DNA from: Microbispora hainanensis
GTDB taxonomy: Bacteria; Actinomycetota; Actinomycetes; Streptosporangiales; Streptosporangiaceae
NCBI RefSeq assembly: GCF_006874475.1
Contig: NZ_VIRM01000051.1
Span: forward strand, 1-64,000
Direction of reading: 5' to 3'
DNA: 64,000 nucleotides
Under the pieces are notes generated by a model. The model made no database searches and was not told the DNA's origin. It was given only the letters and a program-made list of their open reading frames with translations. This document shows positions 1-8,735 of the stretch, one piece after another. Position 1 is the stretch's first letter. Each line of letters begins with the position of its first letter. The position numbers and the translations under genes are program-made.

Positions 1-585
1 GAGCCACGCGCCGCGCGACGGGATCACCCGGCAGCCGAACAGGTCCTTGTCGGAGGTCTTGTCGACCGAACGGTCGAAGTAGACACCCGGCGAACGGACG
101 AGCTGGGAGACCACGACACGCTCGGTGCCGTTGATGATGAAGGTGCCCTTCGACGTCATGAGCGGGAAGTCGCCCATGAACACCGTCTGGCTCTTGATCT
201 CACCTGTGGTGTTATTGATGAACTCCGCCGTGACGAACATCGGGGCGGAGTAGGTCATGTCCTTGTCTTTGCACTCATCGACTGAGTACTTGGGCGGCTC
301 GAACCTGTGATCCCGGAACGACAGGGACATGGTTCCGGAGAAGTCCTCGATGGGACTGATCTCCTCGAAGATCTCTTCGAGACCGGATTGGGTCGGAATG
401 TCCTTGCGCCCGGCCTGGCGAGCCGCCTCGACCCGGCCCTTCCATTTCTCGTTTCCGAGCAACCAGTCGAAGGACTCGGTCTGCAGGGCGAGAAGGTCGG
501 GTACTTCGAGCGGCTCCTCGATTCGTGCGAACGACACGGTTCGGGGACCGGCGGGTACGGCGGAGGCGTTGCGCGAGGCTGCCAA
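1..585 (-). CDS. rpoB: DNA-directed RNA polymerase subunit beta, N-terminal part (gene runs off the window)
   Basis: This is the first 195 codons of the RNA polymerase beta subunit. The translation starts [20 protein letters not shown] and continues through recognisable RpoB segments such as [32 protein letters not shown] and [20 protein letters not shown]. The start is a TTG at 585-583. It is chosen because GGAAGGA lies about six bases upstream and because this N-terminus matches actinobacterial RpoB proteins. The rest of the gene lies before position 1. A consensus-like promoter sits at 689-717. The rifampicin-binding region is outside the window, so nothing can be said about resistance. 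Confidence 0.97.
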   Translation of the reverse strand, partial: MAASRNASAVPAGPRTVSFARIEEPLEVPDLLALQTESFDWLLGNEKWKGRVEAARQAGRKDIPTQSGLEEIFEEISPIEDFSGTMSLSFRDHRFEPPKYSVDECKDKDMTYSAPMFVTAEFINNTTGEIKSQTVFMGDFPLMTSKGTFIINGTERVVVSQLVRSPGVYFDRSVDKTSDKDLFGCRVIPSRGAWL

Positions 586-1005
586 CAGATGTCCTTCCGA
601 GGGCTCGCGGACTGACTACACGCACGCCAGACGACCAGGACTAAGAGTTACTCAGAGAGACGGTCGTCAAAGGGCAGCGCAAAGGGGCAGTGTAGCCGAT
701 CGGCATACACCTGTCCACTCCGCTATCGCTCTGCGCTCCACGTTGGTGGCAGCATCACCCGTCAGCGCCGAAACGTCAAGCCCGAGAGCCGACATTTCGC
801 CTAACCGGCAGGGGTCTCGCAGGGTTTTTCCGCCCTCGCGACCGAGCGAGCTCCGGGGATCCAGTCCCTACCCGGGACCGGACACGGGTAACGCTCAGTC
901 ACGCGAACGACCCAACGCTGACCGTCGGTCGACGCCGCCGTGCCGTGGATACCCACCGGGTGGCACCGCTTAAACGTGTTCTTTGCTAACAATTTAGCCA
1001 CGGGC
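586..1005. other. Intergenic region between rpoB and the Mce-associated gene pair
   Basis: About 420 bases without a credible gene on either strand. The part nearer rpoB holds its promoter (689-717) and a leader of roughly 100 bases. I see no clear terminator hairpin for the upstream Mce-associated gene, and nothing convincing between 720 and 1005. Confidence 0.6.
689..717 (-). promoter_or_regulatory. Candidate rpoB promoter
   Basis: Reading the minus strand, TGGACA (717-712) is followed after exactly 17 bases by TACACT (694-689). Just downstream is a conserved-looking start region, CCCCTTTGCGCTGCC, which resembles what I remember of other actinobacterial rpoB leaders. This would give a leader of about 100 bases before the TTG start at 585. 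Confidence 0.6.
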
Positions 1006-1512
1006 TCAGGGAACGGGCGTGTCACCCAGGAGCGTGGACAGCCGGGAGGCCTGCCAGCCGTCGCCCTGCGTCACCATGACCAGGCGGGCTCTCCCCTGGC
1101 TGACCTGCTGCTTCGGCTCCTCCTGACCCGGGCCCGACCGCGTCGTGACCATGTTCACGAACAGCAGCACCCGGACCTCTTCCGGCGTCGCCGACTCCAC
1201 GCCGGCGGCGGCCACGACCGCGTGCTGCACCGTCCGCCGCTCGCGCGCCTGCGGTCCCAGCGTCGCCGCGAGCGTCCGGTAGTGCTCCGCCAGCTGCCCG
1301 GTGGCGTGCGCTCCCGCCCTCAGCATGTCCCGATCGATCGTACGGTAGTCGTACGACAACATGTCGGGTGCGTAGGACCGGGCGGCCGACAGGGCCTCTC
1401 TGGAGGCTCTCTCGGTGGCCTGGAGGCGGCGCAGATCGAGCAGGAGCCACACGGCGGCGACGGCCAGCCCGGCCGCCACGAGGGCCGTCAGCGCCCGCAG
1501 CAGGCGCCTCAC
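1006..1512 (-). CDS. Mce-associated membrane protein (second of a pair)
   Basis: A 168-residue protein with one N-terminal membrane segment (about residues 5-26) followed by an extracytoplasmic domain. The segment MLSYDYRTIDRDM near residue 51 is the typical motif of Mce-associated (Mas-like) proteins, which accompany Mce lipid importers. The GTG start at 1512 overlaps the stop of the upstream paralogue by four bases (GTGA), so the two are translationally coupled. No mce genes are visible in this window. A longer reading upstream in this frame would overlap the whole neighbouring gene and is rejected. The exact role is unknown. Confidence 0.75.
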   Translation of the reverse strand: MRRLLRALTALVAAGLAVAAVWLLLDLRRLQATERASREALSAARSYAPDMLSYDYRTIDRDMLRAGAHATGQLAEHYRTLAATLGPQARERRTVQHAVVAAAGVESATPEEVRVLLFVNMVTTRSGPGQEEPKQQVSQGRARLVMVTQGDGWQASRLSTLLGDTPVP

Positions 1513-1997
1513 CGCACCAGCTCCGCCCGCGAGACCAGCCACAGGCCCGAGGCCTTCGTGACGTCCATGCGCCACCGGAAGAAGCGCTCCTCCGGAGGGG
1601 CCTTCCTGCCGTCCTCCCAGTGGATCACGGCGTCGCCGACGATCAGCACCTGTGCCGTGCGCCGGTCGCCGGCGAGGGAGGTGAGCGCGGAGGCCCGCAG
1701 CACGCCCGTCTGCACGGCCTTGTTCTTCAGCGTGGCGGCCTTCAGAGCCGCCTGCCCGGCGGCGTACTGGGCCCGCTCCGGGCCCGTGGAGGTCGCCAGA
1801 GCGCGTTTGATGTCGTCGTCGATGCTGCGGTGGTCGATCGACATCAGGCTCACGGCGTGCGCCGCTGCGGCCCGTACGGCCATCTCGCCGTCCTCGGCCG
1901 CCGCGAGGGCCTCCGTACGGGCCTGGGCGAGATGGCGGACCGCCAGGGCCAGCGCGACCACGAGGAGCACGAGCCCGGCGGTCAGCGCGCGCCGCAT
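1509..1997 (-). CDS. Mce-associated membrane protein (first of a pair)
   Basis: A 162-residue protein with a membrane segment at about residues 5-21 and a periplasm-like domain carrying SLMSIDHRSIDDDIK. That motif corresponds to SYDYRTIDRDM in the gene that follows, so the two are diverged duplicates. The ATG at 1997 is chosen because GGAGGTG lies about six bases upstream. An in-frame extension back to 2123 lacks a ribosome site and is low-complexity. The gene lies between rplL and rpoB, and the terminator at 2186-2227 separates it from rplL, so it probably has its own promoter. Confidence 0.75.
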   Translation of the reverse strand: MRRALTAGLVLLVVALALAVRHLAQARTEALAAAEDGEMAVRAAAAHAVSLMSIDHRSIDDDIKRALATSTGPERAQYAAGQAALKAATLKNKAVQTGVLRASALTSLAGDRRTAQVLIVGDAVIHWEDGRKAPPEERFFRWRMDVTKASGLWLVSRAELVR

Positions 1998-2185
1998 CCC
2001 CCGCACCTCCTGAGCACCCGGTCGTCGTCTCGGCCCGTTCACGTCGCGCGGATCCACGGTCGTGCCCGGCGAAGCCGGCGTGCCACCCGCGCTCGCCGTG
2101 GTCGGACACTCCCTAGTCGGCACGATAGATCAGCCGGCCCGCCCTGCCCATAGATTCCGCATTCCGTACGGTGTCCGGGCACGCG

Positions 2186-2227
2186 AAAGGGGCGGTCCCA
2201 TCCGGCACCTGGATGGACCCGCCCCTT
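2186..2227 (-). terminator. Terminator after rplL
   Basis: A long hairpin downstream of the rplL stop. The arms AAGGGGCGGTCCCATCC and its near-complement enclose a seven-base loop, with one unpaired position. There is no long T tract, which is common for actinobacterial terminators. Confidence 0.7.
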
Positions 2228-2252
2228 CGGTGAAGCGTGTTGCGAGACCGTC

Positions 2253-2648
2253 TTACTTGACGGTGACGGTGGCGCCGGCGCCCTCGAGGGCGGCCTTCGC
2301 CTTCTCGGCCTGCTCCTTGTTGACCTTGCCGTCGAAGACCGGCTTCGGAGCGCCGTCCACGAGGTCCTTGGCCTCCTTGAGGCCCAGGCTCGTCAGGGCG
2401 CGGATCTCCTTGATGACCTGGATCTTCTTGTCGCCGGCGGCCTCGAGGATGACGTCGAACTCGTCCTGCTCCTCGGCCTCCTCGGCGGCGCCACCGGCGC
2501 CACCGGCGGCCGGGGCGGCGGCGACGGCGACCGGAGCGGCGGCCTTCACGTCGAAGGTCTCCTCGAAGACCTTCACGAACTCGGACAGCTCAAGGAGGGT
2601 CATCTCCTTGAAGGTCTCGAGCAGCTCGTCGGTGCTGAGCTTCGCCAT
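2253..2648 (-). CDS. rplL: 50S ribosomal protein L7/L12
   Basis: A 131-residue acidic stalk protein. The N-terminal dimerisation helix begins [16 protein letters not shown], followed by an Ala/Gly-rich hinge at about residues 35-55 and the C-terminal factor-binding domain with EKTKVQ-like and LVDGAPKPV segments. It binds L10 and recruits translation GTPases. The ATG at 2648 has GGAGGA upstream. An in-frame extension to 2675 is ignored because L7/L12 proteins normally begin MAKLS. It follows rplJ by 78 bases and is presumably co-transcribed with it. Confidence 0.98.
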   Translation of the reverse strand: MAKLSTDELLETFKEMTLLELSEFVKVFEETFDVKAAAPVAVAAAPAAGGAGGAAEEAEEQDEFDVILEAAGDKKIQVIKEIRALTSLGLKEAKDLVDGAPKPVFDGKVNKEQAEKAKAALEGAGATVTVK

Positions 2649-2726
2649 GATGTGTTCCTCCAGTGGATCTAGCAAAAAACGTGTAAAGGGACCGCGGTGC
2701 GCGCTTCCCCCGTCCGCTGCGCGGAC

Positions 2727-3251
2727 CTACTCGCCGGCCTCTTCGCGCTTGGCGCGCAGAGCCTCGGCCAGTCGAGCCATCGTGGTGGGCAGCGCGGCGA
2801 AGGTGGCGGCAGCCTGGGACTGCTTGGCCTTCAACGCACCGGCCAGCTTCGCGAGGAGCACCTCACGGGACTCAAGGTCGGCAAGCTTCGTGATCTCGTC
2901 GGGGGTCATCGACTTGCCGTCGACGACACCACCCTTGATCACCAGGAGGGGGTTGGCCTTGGCGAAGTCACGCAGACCCTTCGCCGCCTCCACCACGTCG
3001 CCCTTGACGAACGCGATGGCGGTCGGGCCCTGGAACAGGTCGTCCAGGGAGGTGATCCCGGCGTTGTTGGCCGCGATCTTGGTAAGCGTGTTCTTCGCCA
3101 CGGCGAACTTCGCATTCCCACCGAGAGAAACGCGCAGCTGCTTGAGCTGAGCGACGGTGAGACCGCGGTATTCGGTCAGAACGGCGGCGCTGGATCCCTC
3201 GAACTCACTCTTGAGCTCGGCGATCGCGACGCTCTTCTCCGCCTTCGCCAT
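2727..3251 (-). CDS. rplJ: 50S ribosomal protein L10
   Basis: A 174-residue stalk base protein that anchors L7/L12 dimers to the large subunit. The N-terminal part contains [16 protein letters not shown] and [12 protein letters not shown], typical of L10, and the C-terminal helix ending [13 protein letters not shown] is the L7/L12 binding region. The ATG at 3251 is preceded by GGAAGGAGG. L10 with L7/L12 often represses its own leader mRNA, and a leader of about 185 bases with an attenuator-like hairpin lies upstream here. Confidence 0.98.
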   Translation of the reverse strand: MAKAEKSVAIAELKSEFEGSSAAVLTEYRGLTVAQLKQLRVSLGGNAKFAVAKNTLTKIAANNAGITSLDDLFQGPTAIAFVKGDVVEAAKGLRDFAKANPLLVIKGGVVDGKSMTPDEITKLADLESREVLLAKLAGALKAKQSQAAATFAALPTTMARLAEALRAKREEAGE

Positions 3252-3299
3252 GGGCCTCCTTCCAGATGTGCCGCCGGCGAAGGCCCTCAGAAAACAGAC

Positions 3300-3326
3300 A
3301 AGCCCCGGCGCAGGCGCACGGGGCTT
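3300..3326 (-). promoter_or_regulatory. Attenuator-like hairpin in the rplJ (L10) leader
   Basis: On the minus strand AAGCCCCG and CGGGGCTT pair around an 11-base loop, followed by GTCTGTTTTCTG, a U-rich run. The hairpin sits between the rplJ promoter (3444-3473) and the rplJ start (3251), so transcripts for L10-L7/L12 must read through it. This fits a ribosomal protein leader of the L10 type. It could also terminate transcripts from the lipoprotein gene. Confidence 0.6.
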
Positions 3327-3443
3327 GGATAGACGTCAAACGTCCTCAAGCATCTCCACACCTACGCGGGCCGTCCACTCACGTGGATCCTTCGGTCACC
3401 GGGTTGTGGGCCCAGTGACGACCGGCGGTCTTCGGCAGGAGAC

Positions 3444-3473
3444 AGACTACGTTGTCAACCGGCAGGACGCCAA
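3444..3473 (-). promoter_or_regulatory. Candidate rplJL promoter
   Basis: Minus strand TTGGCG (3473-3468), an 18-base spacer and TAGTCT (3449-3444). The -35 element lies right after the stop codon of the lipoprotein gene, so rplJL can be transcribed independently of rplKA. Confidence 0.5.
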
Positions 3474-3474
3474 A

Positions 3475-4332
3475 TCAGCCTGTGGTGCCGGACGGCTGCC
3501 GCGTCGTGTCCGGCAGCGTCTGCGGCAGCTCGCCGACCTGGTCGGCGGCCGGCGCCTTGATCGAGACCGGCTCGTTGAACGACTTGAACATCGCCGTCGC
3601 CTTGAACGTGCCGGCGCCCGGCTTGCCGCCGTTCAGCTCGACCTTGCGCGGCAGGCCCTGGGCGTCGATCCAGGCGTCGAACGTGACGTCCTTGGCGTTC
3701 GCCAGCTCGGCCTGCAGGTGGCCGCGCCGGTCCTCGGGAAGCTGCTTGACCGCCTCGGCCACGGGGAACGTGCCCGAGTAGTGGGTCGTGTCCACCCCGC
3801 CGACCTGCTCGCTGCCCACCGGCTTGACGTCCTTCGACGCCGTGAGCATGGCGGCGCTCGTCTTCAGGTCGAACTGCCGGGCCTGGGCGAGGTACTGCTC
3901 GATGTCCACGCCGGCCTGCGAGCCGAGCTGCTTCAGGTCGAGCCTGATCCACGGCTTGGTGGCGCCCACCAGGGTCCTGAGCATGTCGAGCTTCACGTAC
4001 GCCACGTCGCCCTGGAGGATCACCCGCACGCCGCCGGGCACGTTCCGCCCGTTGAACGTCACCTGGCCGAGGTTGATGTCGGAGGCGATCTGCGGGGTCT
4101 TCTGGTAGAGCATGGTGCCCTGGACGACCCCTGCCTGACCGCCGTCGGCGCCGGTGACGTTCAGCACGAGGTCGGCGGCATAGGTGTTGACGTCGTCGGC
4201 CTTCTGCGCGGTCTGCTGGATGACCTCGGCCGCCGAGAGCTTGGCGTTCTGGAGAGACGGAGTCGCGGTCGTGCCGCATCCCGCGACCGTGATCGCGGCC
4301 ACCGCCCCCGCGGCCACCATTAGTCGTCGCAT
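3475..4332 (-). CDS. LppX/LprG-type lipoprotein
   Basis: A 285-residue lipoprotein beginning MRRLMVAAGAVAAITVAGCG, with the lipobox Cys at residue 19. The rest has the alternating beta-strand pattern of the LolA-like LppX/LprAFG fold, with phrases such as DVAYVKLDML and YSGTFPVAEAVKQL. Members bind lipids or lipoglycans at the outer face of the membrane. The ATG at 4332 has GAAGGGA about nine bases upstream. An alternative ATG at 4341 would add three residues. A lipoprotein gene between rplA and rplJ appears to be a recurring actinobacterial arrangement (from memory), and it is probably transcribed apart from the ribosomal genes. Confidence 0.85.
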   Translation of the reverse strand: MRRLMVAAGAVAAITVAGCGTTATPSLQNAKLSAAEVIQQTAQKADDVNTYAADLVLNVTGADGGQAGVVQGTMLYQKTPQIASDINLGQVTFNGRNVPGGVRVILQGDVAYVKLDMLRTLVGATKPWIRLDLKQLGSQAGVDIEQYLAQARQFDLKTSAAMLTASKDVKPVGSEQVGGVDTTHYSGTFPVAEAVKQLPEDRRGHLQAELANAKDVTFDAWIDAQGLPRKVELNGGKPGAGTFKATAMFKSFNEPVSIKAPAADQVGELPQTLPDTTRQPSGTTG

Positions 4333-4497
4333 TGTGTCCATCCCTTCGGTGTCCCCCTTTACCTGCCCTTGACCCTATGCGCCTAACGCGGCCGGCGCGT
4401 CGCTAGCGGACAAACCCCCATGAGCCGTGCACAGAACCTTCACATCACCCGAGTTCTGCCTGCCGACAGCACGCCTCCTGACCGCCCGCGGACGCGC

Positions 4498-4530
4498 GGA
4501 AGCCCCCGCCCGGAGAGGGCGGGGGCTTCC
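4498..4530 (-). terminator. Strong hairpin after rplA
   Basis: GGAAGCCCCCGCCC pairs perfectly with GGGCGGGGGCTTCC across a five-base loop, directly downstream of the rplA stop. No T tract follows on the minus strand. Confidence 0.7.
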
Positions 4531-4558
4531 GTTCCGTCGTGTCGGCCGGGAAGACGGC

Positions 4559-5272
4559 TCAGGCGTCGATCTCGGCGGTCATCGCCCGCGTCACGTTCGG
4601 GTCGACCGGGATGCCCGGGCCCATGGACGTGGTGAAGGTGACCTTCTTGAGGTAACGGCCCTTGGCCGCCGACGGCTTGAGACGCAGCACCTCGTCCAGC
4701 GCCGCGGCGTAGTTCTCCACGAGCTGGCGGTCGTCGAAGGACGCCTTGCCGATGATGAAGTGCAGGTTCGCGTGCCGGTCGACCCGGAACTCGATCTTTC
4801 CGCCCTTGATGTCGCTGACGGCCTTGGCCACGGCGGGCGTGACGGTGCCGGTCTTCGGGTTCGGCATGAGGCCGCGGGGGCCGAGCACGCGGCCCAGACG
4901 ACCGACCTTGCCCATCATGTCGGGGGTGGCGACGACCGCGTCGAAGTCGAGACGGCCCTTGGACACCTCGTCGATCAGCTCGTCGGAGCCGACGATGTCG
5001 GCGCCCGCCGCGCGAGCCTCCTCGGCACGGTCACCGGTCGCGAAGACCAGGACCCGGGCGGTCTTGCCGGTGCCGTGCGGGAGGTTGACGGTGCCGCGGA
5101 CCATCTGGTCGGCCTTGCGCGGGTCGACGCCCAGCCGCAGGGCGACCTCGACGGTCGCGTCGAACTTCGTGGTCGCGGTCTTCTTGGCCAGCCGCACGCC
5201 CTCGAGCGGGGCGTACAGGGCGGTGCGGTCGATCTCGGCCGCCGCGTTCTTCCAGTTCTTGCTGCGCTTCAC
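4559..5272 (-). CDS. rplA: 50S ribosomal protein L1
   Basis: A 237-residue L1 protein, which binds 23S rRNA at the L1 stalk and helps release deacylated tRNA. Typical segments are [50 protein letters not shown] and FIIGKASF. The start is GTG at 5272 with GAGGAG upstream. It follows rplK by 71 bases and ends in a strong hairpin. L1 commonly represses the rplKA message, but no target structure was resolved here. Confidence 0.98.
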   Translation of the reverse strand: MKRSKNWKNAAAEIDRTALYAPLEGVRLAKKTATTKFDATVEVALRLGVDPRKADQMVRGTVNLPHGTGKTARVLVFATGDRAEEARAAGADIVGSDELIDEVSKGRLDFDAVVATPDMMGKVGRLGRVLGPRGLMPNPKTGTVTPAVAKAVSDIKGGKIEFRVDRHANLHFIIGKASFDDRQLVENYAAALDEVLRLKPSAAKGRYLKKVTFTTSMGPGIPVDPNVTRAMTAEIDA

Positions 5273-5343
5273 TTCGTGCTCCTCGTGGAGATCGTGGTCC
5301 GGGCCTGCGCGGGCCCTCCCACTGCGTTGGTCACCGCTGAGAG

Positions 5344-5775
5344 TCAGTCGGCGATGGTGATGCCCATGGAACGGGCGGTGCCGGCGATGATCTTCTCGGC
5401 GGCCTCGACGTCGTTGGCGTTGAGGTCCTGCATCTTGGTCTCGGCGATCTGGCGAAGCTGCTCGCGGGTCAGCTTGCCCACCTTGTCCTTGTGCGGGTTC
5501 GCGCTGCCCTTCTGCAGACCGGCGGCCTTCTTGATCAGCTCAGGCGCCGGCGGCGTCTTCGTGATGAAGGTGAAGGTGCGGTCTTCGAAGATGGTGATCT
5601 CGACGGGGATGATGTTGCCCCGCTGGGCCTCCGTCGCAGCGTTGTACTGCTTGACGAAGTCCATGATGTTGACGCCGTGCGGACCGAGCGCGGTACCGAC
5701 CGGCGGCGCGGGGGTGGCCTGCCCAGCGGGAAGCTGGACCTTCACCAGGGCCGCGACTTTCTTCTTTGGAGGCAT
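5344..5775 (-). CDS. rplK: 50S ribosomal protein L11
   Basis: A 143-residue L11 protein of the GTPase-associated centre. It begins [20 protein letters not shown] and has the conserved [19 protein letters not shown] proline-rich N-terminal domain and the C-terminal rRNA-binding domain near [16 protein letters not shown]. This is the site targeted by thiopeptide antibiotics. The ATG at 5775 has GGAGAAGGA upstream. Order and strand fit the secE-nusG-rplK-rplA cluster. Confidence 0.98.
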   Translation of the reverse strand: MPPKKKVAALVKVQLPAGQATPAPPVGTALGPHGVNIMDFVKQYNAATEAQRGNIIPVEITIFEDRTFTFITKTPPAPELIKKAAGLQKGSANPHKDKVGKLTREQLRQIAETKMQDLNANDVEAAEKIIAGTARSMGITIAD

Positions 5776-5869
5776 TTGTCCTTCTCCGGGTCCTTTGTCC
5801 TACAAAAGCCTCACAGGCACGCCGAAGCAGGGCGTGCGTGAGGACGGCTATCGAGTCTACGCGAGGCGG

Positions 5870-6655
5870 TCAGATCTTCGAGACCTGGTTGAACGACAGC
5901 TCGACCGGGGTCTCTCGACCGAAGATCGAGACGAGGACCTTGAGCTTCTGCGACTCGGCGCTGATCTCGCTGACCGTGGCCGGCAGCGTGGCGAACGGCC
6001 CGTCCATGACCGTGACGGACTCGCCGACCTCGAAGTCGACGGTCGCGGTGGTGGTCTTGGTCGTGGCCTTCTTGACTTCCTCGGAAGGCTCCGGCGCGAG
6101 CAGCTTGGCGACCTCGTCGAGGTTCAGCGGGCTCGGCTTGTTGGACAGGCCGACGAAGCCGGTCACACCGGGCGTGTTGCGCACCGCGGCCCAGGACTCG
6201 TCGGTCAGGTCCATCCGGACCAGAACGTAGCCGGGAAGCACGCGCTCCTTGATCGGAGTCTTCTTGCCGCCCTTGAACTCCGTGATCGTGTGGGTCGGCA
6301 CCTCGACCTGGAAGATGAAGTCCTCCATGTTGAGGGACCCGATCCGGCTCTCGATGTTCTGCTTCACGCGGTTCTCGTAACCGGCGTACGAGTGGATGAC
6401 ATACCACTCGCCGAACTGACCGCGAAGCTGACGCTTGAACTCCTCGACCGGGTCGACATCCGGAAGGACGTCACCGTCCTCGTCGACCTGTGCGGCGACC
6501 TCGGCCGAGTCTTCGCCGTCGCCGTCGCCGTCGTCGTCGTCGTCTGAGTCGGCGACCGTGGTCTCCTCGACCTCTGCTACGGCCTCGTCCTGCTCGGTGC
6601 CCCACTCGTCATGCTCGTCATGGGAGCGGTCGGCCGACATCGGGGACTCGGACAC
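5870..6655 (-). CDS. nusG: Transcription termination/antitermination protein NusG
   Basis: A 261-residue NusG with an unusually acidic N-terminal extension of about 80 residues containing [14 protein letters not shown]. The NGN domain starts at [16 protein letters not shown] (about 82), and the KOW domain (about 210-261) includes [20 protein letters not shown] and ends [10 protein letters not shown]. It binds RNA polymerase through the NGN domain and the ribosome or Rho through KOW. The GTG start at 6655 follows AAGGAAGA; an ATG five codons later (6640) is the alternative. Acidic NusG extensions are common in actinobacteria. Confidence 0.95.
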   Translation of the reverse strand: MSESPMSADRSHDEHDEWGTEQDEAVAEVEETTVADSDDDDDGDGDGEDSAEVAAQVDEDGDVLPDVDPVEEFKRQLRGQFGEWYVIHSYAGYENRVKQNIESRIGSLNMEDFIFQVEVPTHTITEFKGGKKTPIKERVLPGYVLVRMDLTDESWAAVRNTPGVTGFVGLSNKPSPLNLDEVAKLLAPEPSEEVKKATTKTTTATVDFEVGESVTVMDGPFATLPATVSEISAESQKLKVLVSIFGRETPVELSFNQVSKI

Positions 6656-6710
6656 GGGACTCTTCCTTCTTCGCTTGGTGTCTTGACGTGCTGTGACGTC
6701 TCGGGCGGGA

Positions 6711-6968
6711 TCAGGATCCGCCGAAGAGCCAGAGCACTGCCTTACCCAACAGCGTATCGATCCCGAACACGAGCCCAACCATGATCACAACGAAGACCAG
6801 GACAACTACCGTGTACGAGATCAGGTCATTGCGCCGAGGCCAGATGACCTTGCGCAGCTCGGCGACGACCTGCCGGTAGAACAGAGCGGGCGAGGTGCGC
6901 TTTGCCTTCTTCTCACTGGTCGGCTTGCCTGGCTTGCCAGCGGTTTCACCGCGGGTGTCGATCGCCAC
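6711..6968 (-). CDS. secE: Preprotein translocase subunit SecE
   Basis: An 85-residue SecE with a cytoplasmic N-terminal part and one membrane segment (about residues 48-75). The signature [19 protein letters not shown] precedes the helix. SecE clamps the SecY channel. The GTG at 6968 is chosen because GGTGA lies five bases upstream, the best ribosome site; a GTG three codons earlier (6977) is possible. It sits 55 bases upstream of nusG, the standard arrangement. Confidence 0.95.
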   Translation of the reverse strand: MAIDTRGETAGKPGKPTSEKKAKRTSPALFYRQVVAELRKVIWPRRNDLISYTVVVLVFVVIMVGLVFGIDTLLGKAVLWLFGGS

Positions 6969-7043
6969 AGTCCTCACCTGATCCGTCGTGTCCGTCGCAG
7001 TTGCGGCGCGCTTTCACGCCATTGTTGCGCGGACCGCACTCCG

Positions 7044-7116
7044 CAGGGCACGAGGGACTCGAACCCCCAACCGCCGGTTTTGGAGACCGGTGCGCTACCA
7101 ATTGCGCTAGTGCCCT
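7044..7116 (-). tRNA. tRNA-Trp (anticodon CCA)
   Basis: A 73-base cloverleaf on the minus strand. The acceptor arms AGGGCAC and GTGCCCT pair completely, and the discriminator base is G as expected for tryptophan. The anticodon loop reads CTCCAAA with anticodon CCA, and the T arm contains GGTTCGAGTCC. CCA is not encoded. A tRNA-Trp directly upstream of secE is a common actinobacterial arrangement. Confidence 0.95.
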
Positions 7117-7351
7117 AAGCCGTGCACCACGATACCCGAGAAACGCGCCGAAGCGTCCGTCGCGTCGTTCACGTGGCCCACTAGTCGGTGAAGTGTACGC
7201 GGGAATCACCACTCCGTCGAACCACATGGCCGCCGCACCGCCCGGAGGCGGCCCGAGTGCCGTTTCTGTGCGATCTAAAGCTACCGTGCGGACCCGTCCG
7301 GATCCTGGATATGGAGACGAAACCGCGTGGCGCGTCTGGAACGATGGAGGC

Positions 7352-8557
7352 ATGACGCGACCTCGCATCTCCGCACGTATTTCCGCGATCTCCGAGTCCG
7401 CGACTCTGGCCGTGGACGCCAAGGCCAAGGCGATGAAGGCGGCCGGTCGCCCGGTCATCGGCTTCGGCGCCGGCGAGCCCGACTTCCCCACGCCCGACTA
7501 CATCGTCGAGGCGGCCGTCGAGGCGTGCCGGAACCCCAGGTTCCACAAGTACACGCCGGCCGGGGGCCTGCCCGAGCTCAAGCAGGCGATCGCCGACAAG
7601 ACGCTGCGCGACAGCGGGTTCCAGGTCGAGGCCTCCCAGGTCCTGGTGACGAACGGCGGAAAGCAGGCGGTCTACGAGGCGTTCGCCACGCTGCTCGACC
7701 CGGGTGACGAGGTCCTGGTCGTGGCGCCCTACTGGACGACGTACCCGGAGGCGATCAAGCTCGCGGGCGGCGTCCAGGTCGACGTGGTCACCGACGAGAC
7801 CACCGGCTACCTGGCCTCGGTCGAGCAGCTGGAGGAGAAGCTGACCGACCGCACCAAGGTGCTGCTGTTCGTCTCGCCGTCCAACCCGACGGGGGCCGTC
7901 TACTCCCCCGCCCAGGTCGAGGAGATCGGCCGCTGGGCGCTCGACAAGGGCCTGTGGGTCGTGACCGACGAGATCTACGAGCACCTGGTCTACGGAGACA
8001 CGAAGTTCTCCAGCATCGCCACGGCCGTGCCCGAGCTGCGCGACCGGGTCGTCGTGCTGAACGGCGTGGCCAAGACGTACGCGATGACCGGCTGGCGGGT
8101 GGGCTGGCTGATCGGCCCGTCCGACGTGGTCAAGGCGGCGACGAACCTGCAGTCCCACGCCACCTCGAACGTCTCCAACGTCGCCCAGGCCGCCGCGCTC
8201 GCGGCCGTCTCCGGCGACCTGTCGGCCGTCGCGCAGATGCGCGCGGCGTTCGACCGGCGCCGCCAGACCATGGTCCGGATGCTCAACGAGATCCCCGGCG
8301 TGCTCTGCCCGGAGCCGTTCGGCGCGTTCTACGCGTATCCGTCGGTCAAGGCGCTGCTGGGCAAGGAAATCCGCGGCAGGCGCCCGCAGACCTCGGCCGA
8401 GCTGGCCGAGCTCATCCTGGAGGAGGCCGAGGTCGCGCTGGTGCCCGGCGAGGCGTTCGGCACCCCGGGCTACTTCCGCCTCTCGTACGCACTGGGCGAC
8501 GACGACCTGGTCGAGGGCGTCAGCCGGGTGGGCAAGCTCCTGGCCGAGGCCCGCTGA
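7352..8557 (+). CDS. aspC: PLP-dependent aspartate aminotransferase family protein
   Basis: A 401-residue class I aminotransferase that exchanges amino groups between aspartate and 2-oxoglutarate, or a related pair. Visible features are [14 protein letters not shown] (substrate binding), the [11 protein letters not shown] loop, [12 protein letters not shown] with the PLP-binding Asp and Tyr, and the Schiff-base Lys in [16 protein letters not shown]. The start [20 protein letters not shown] agrees with Streptomyces homologues. GGAGG lies only one base before the ATG, so initiation may use a site further up or a leaderless transcript. It points away from the secE cluster and ends at a terminator at 8630-8667. 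Confidence 0.93.
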   Translation: MTRPRISARISAISESATLAVDAKAKAMKAAGRPVIGFGAGEPDFPTPDYIVEAAVEACRNPRFHKYTPAGGLPELKQAIADKTLRDSGFQVEASQVLVTNGGKQAVYEAFATLLDPGDEVLVVAPYWTTYPEAIKLAGGVQVDVVTDETTGYLASVEQLEEKLTDRTKVLLFVSPSNPTGAVYSPAQVEEIGRWALDKGLWVVTDEIYEHLVYGDTKFSSIATAVPELRDRVVVLNGVAKTYAMTGWRVGWLIGPSDVVKAATNLQSHATSNVSNVAQAAALAAVSGDLSAVAQMRAAFDRRRQTMVRMLNEIPGVLCPEPFGAFYAYPSVKALLGKEIRGRRPQTSAELAELILEEAEVALVPGEAFGTPGYFRLSYALGDDDLVEGVSRVGKLLAEAR

Positions 8558-8629
8558 AGCTGAGAATCACTAAAACCGAGGCTCACTGAAACGGAAACCG
8601 AGGCCGTCGGGACTCTGCAAGTTTCAGCG

Positions 8630-8667
8630 CGAAGGCCCGGTCCCCGAGAAGCGGGACCGGGCCTTCG
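8630..8667. terminator. Bidirectional terminator between aspC and the PASTA-protein gene
   Basis: CGAAGGCCCGGTCCC and GGGACCGGGCCTTCG form a perfect 15-bp stem with an eight-base loop between convergent genes. Confidence 0.75.
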
Positions 8668-8735
8668 CCGTGCCGGGGTGCGCCCCACCCGCCTCCGGGC
8701 CCGTGGGGACCGCGGAGGCCCGGATCGGATCGGGA

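Noticed and set aside
4427-6547. A 706-codon plus-strand frame across rplA, rplK and nusG
   Set aside because: It is antisense to three essential genes whose products are unambiguous.
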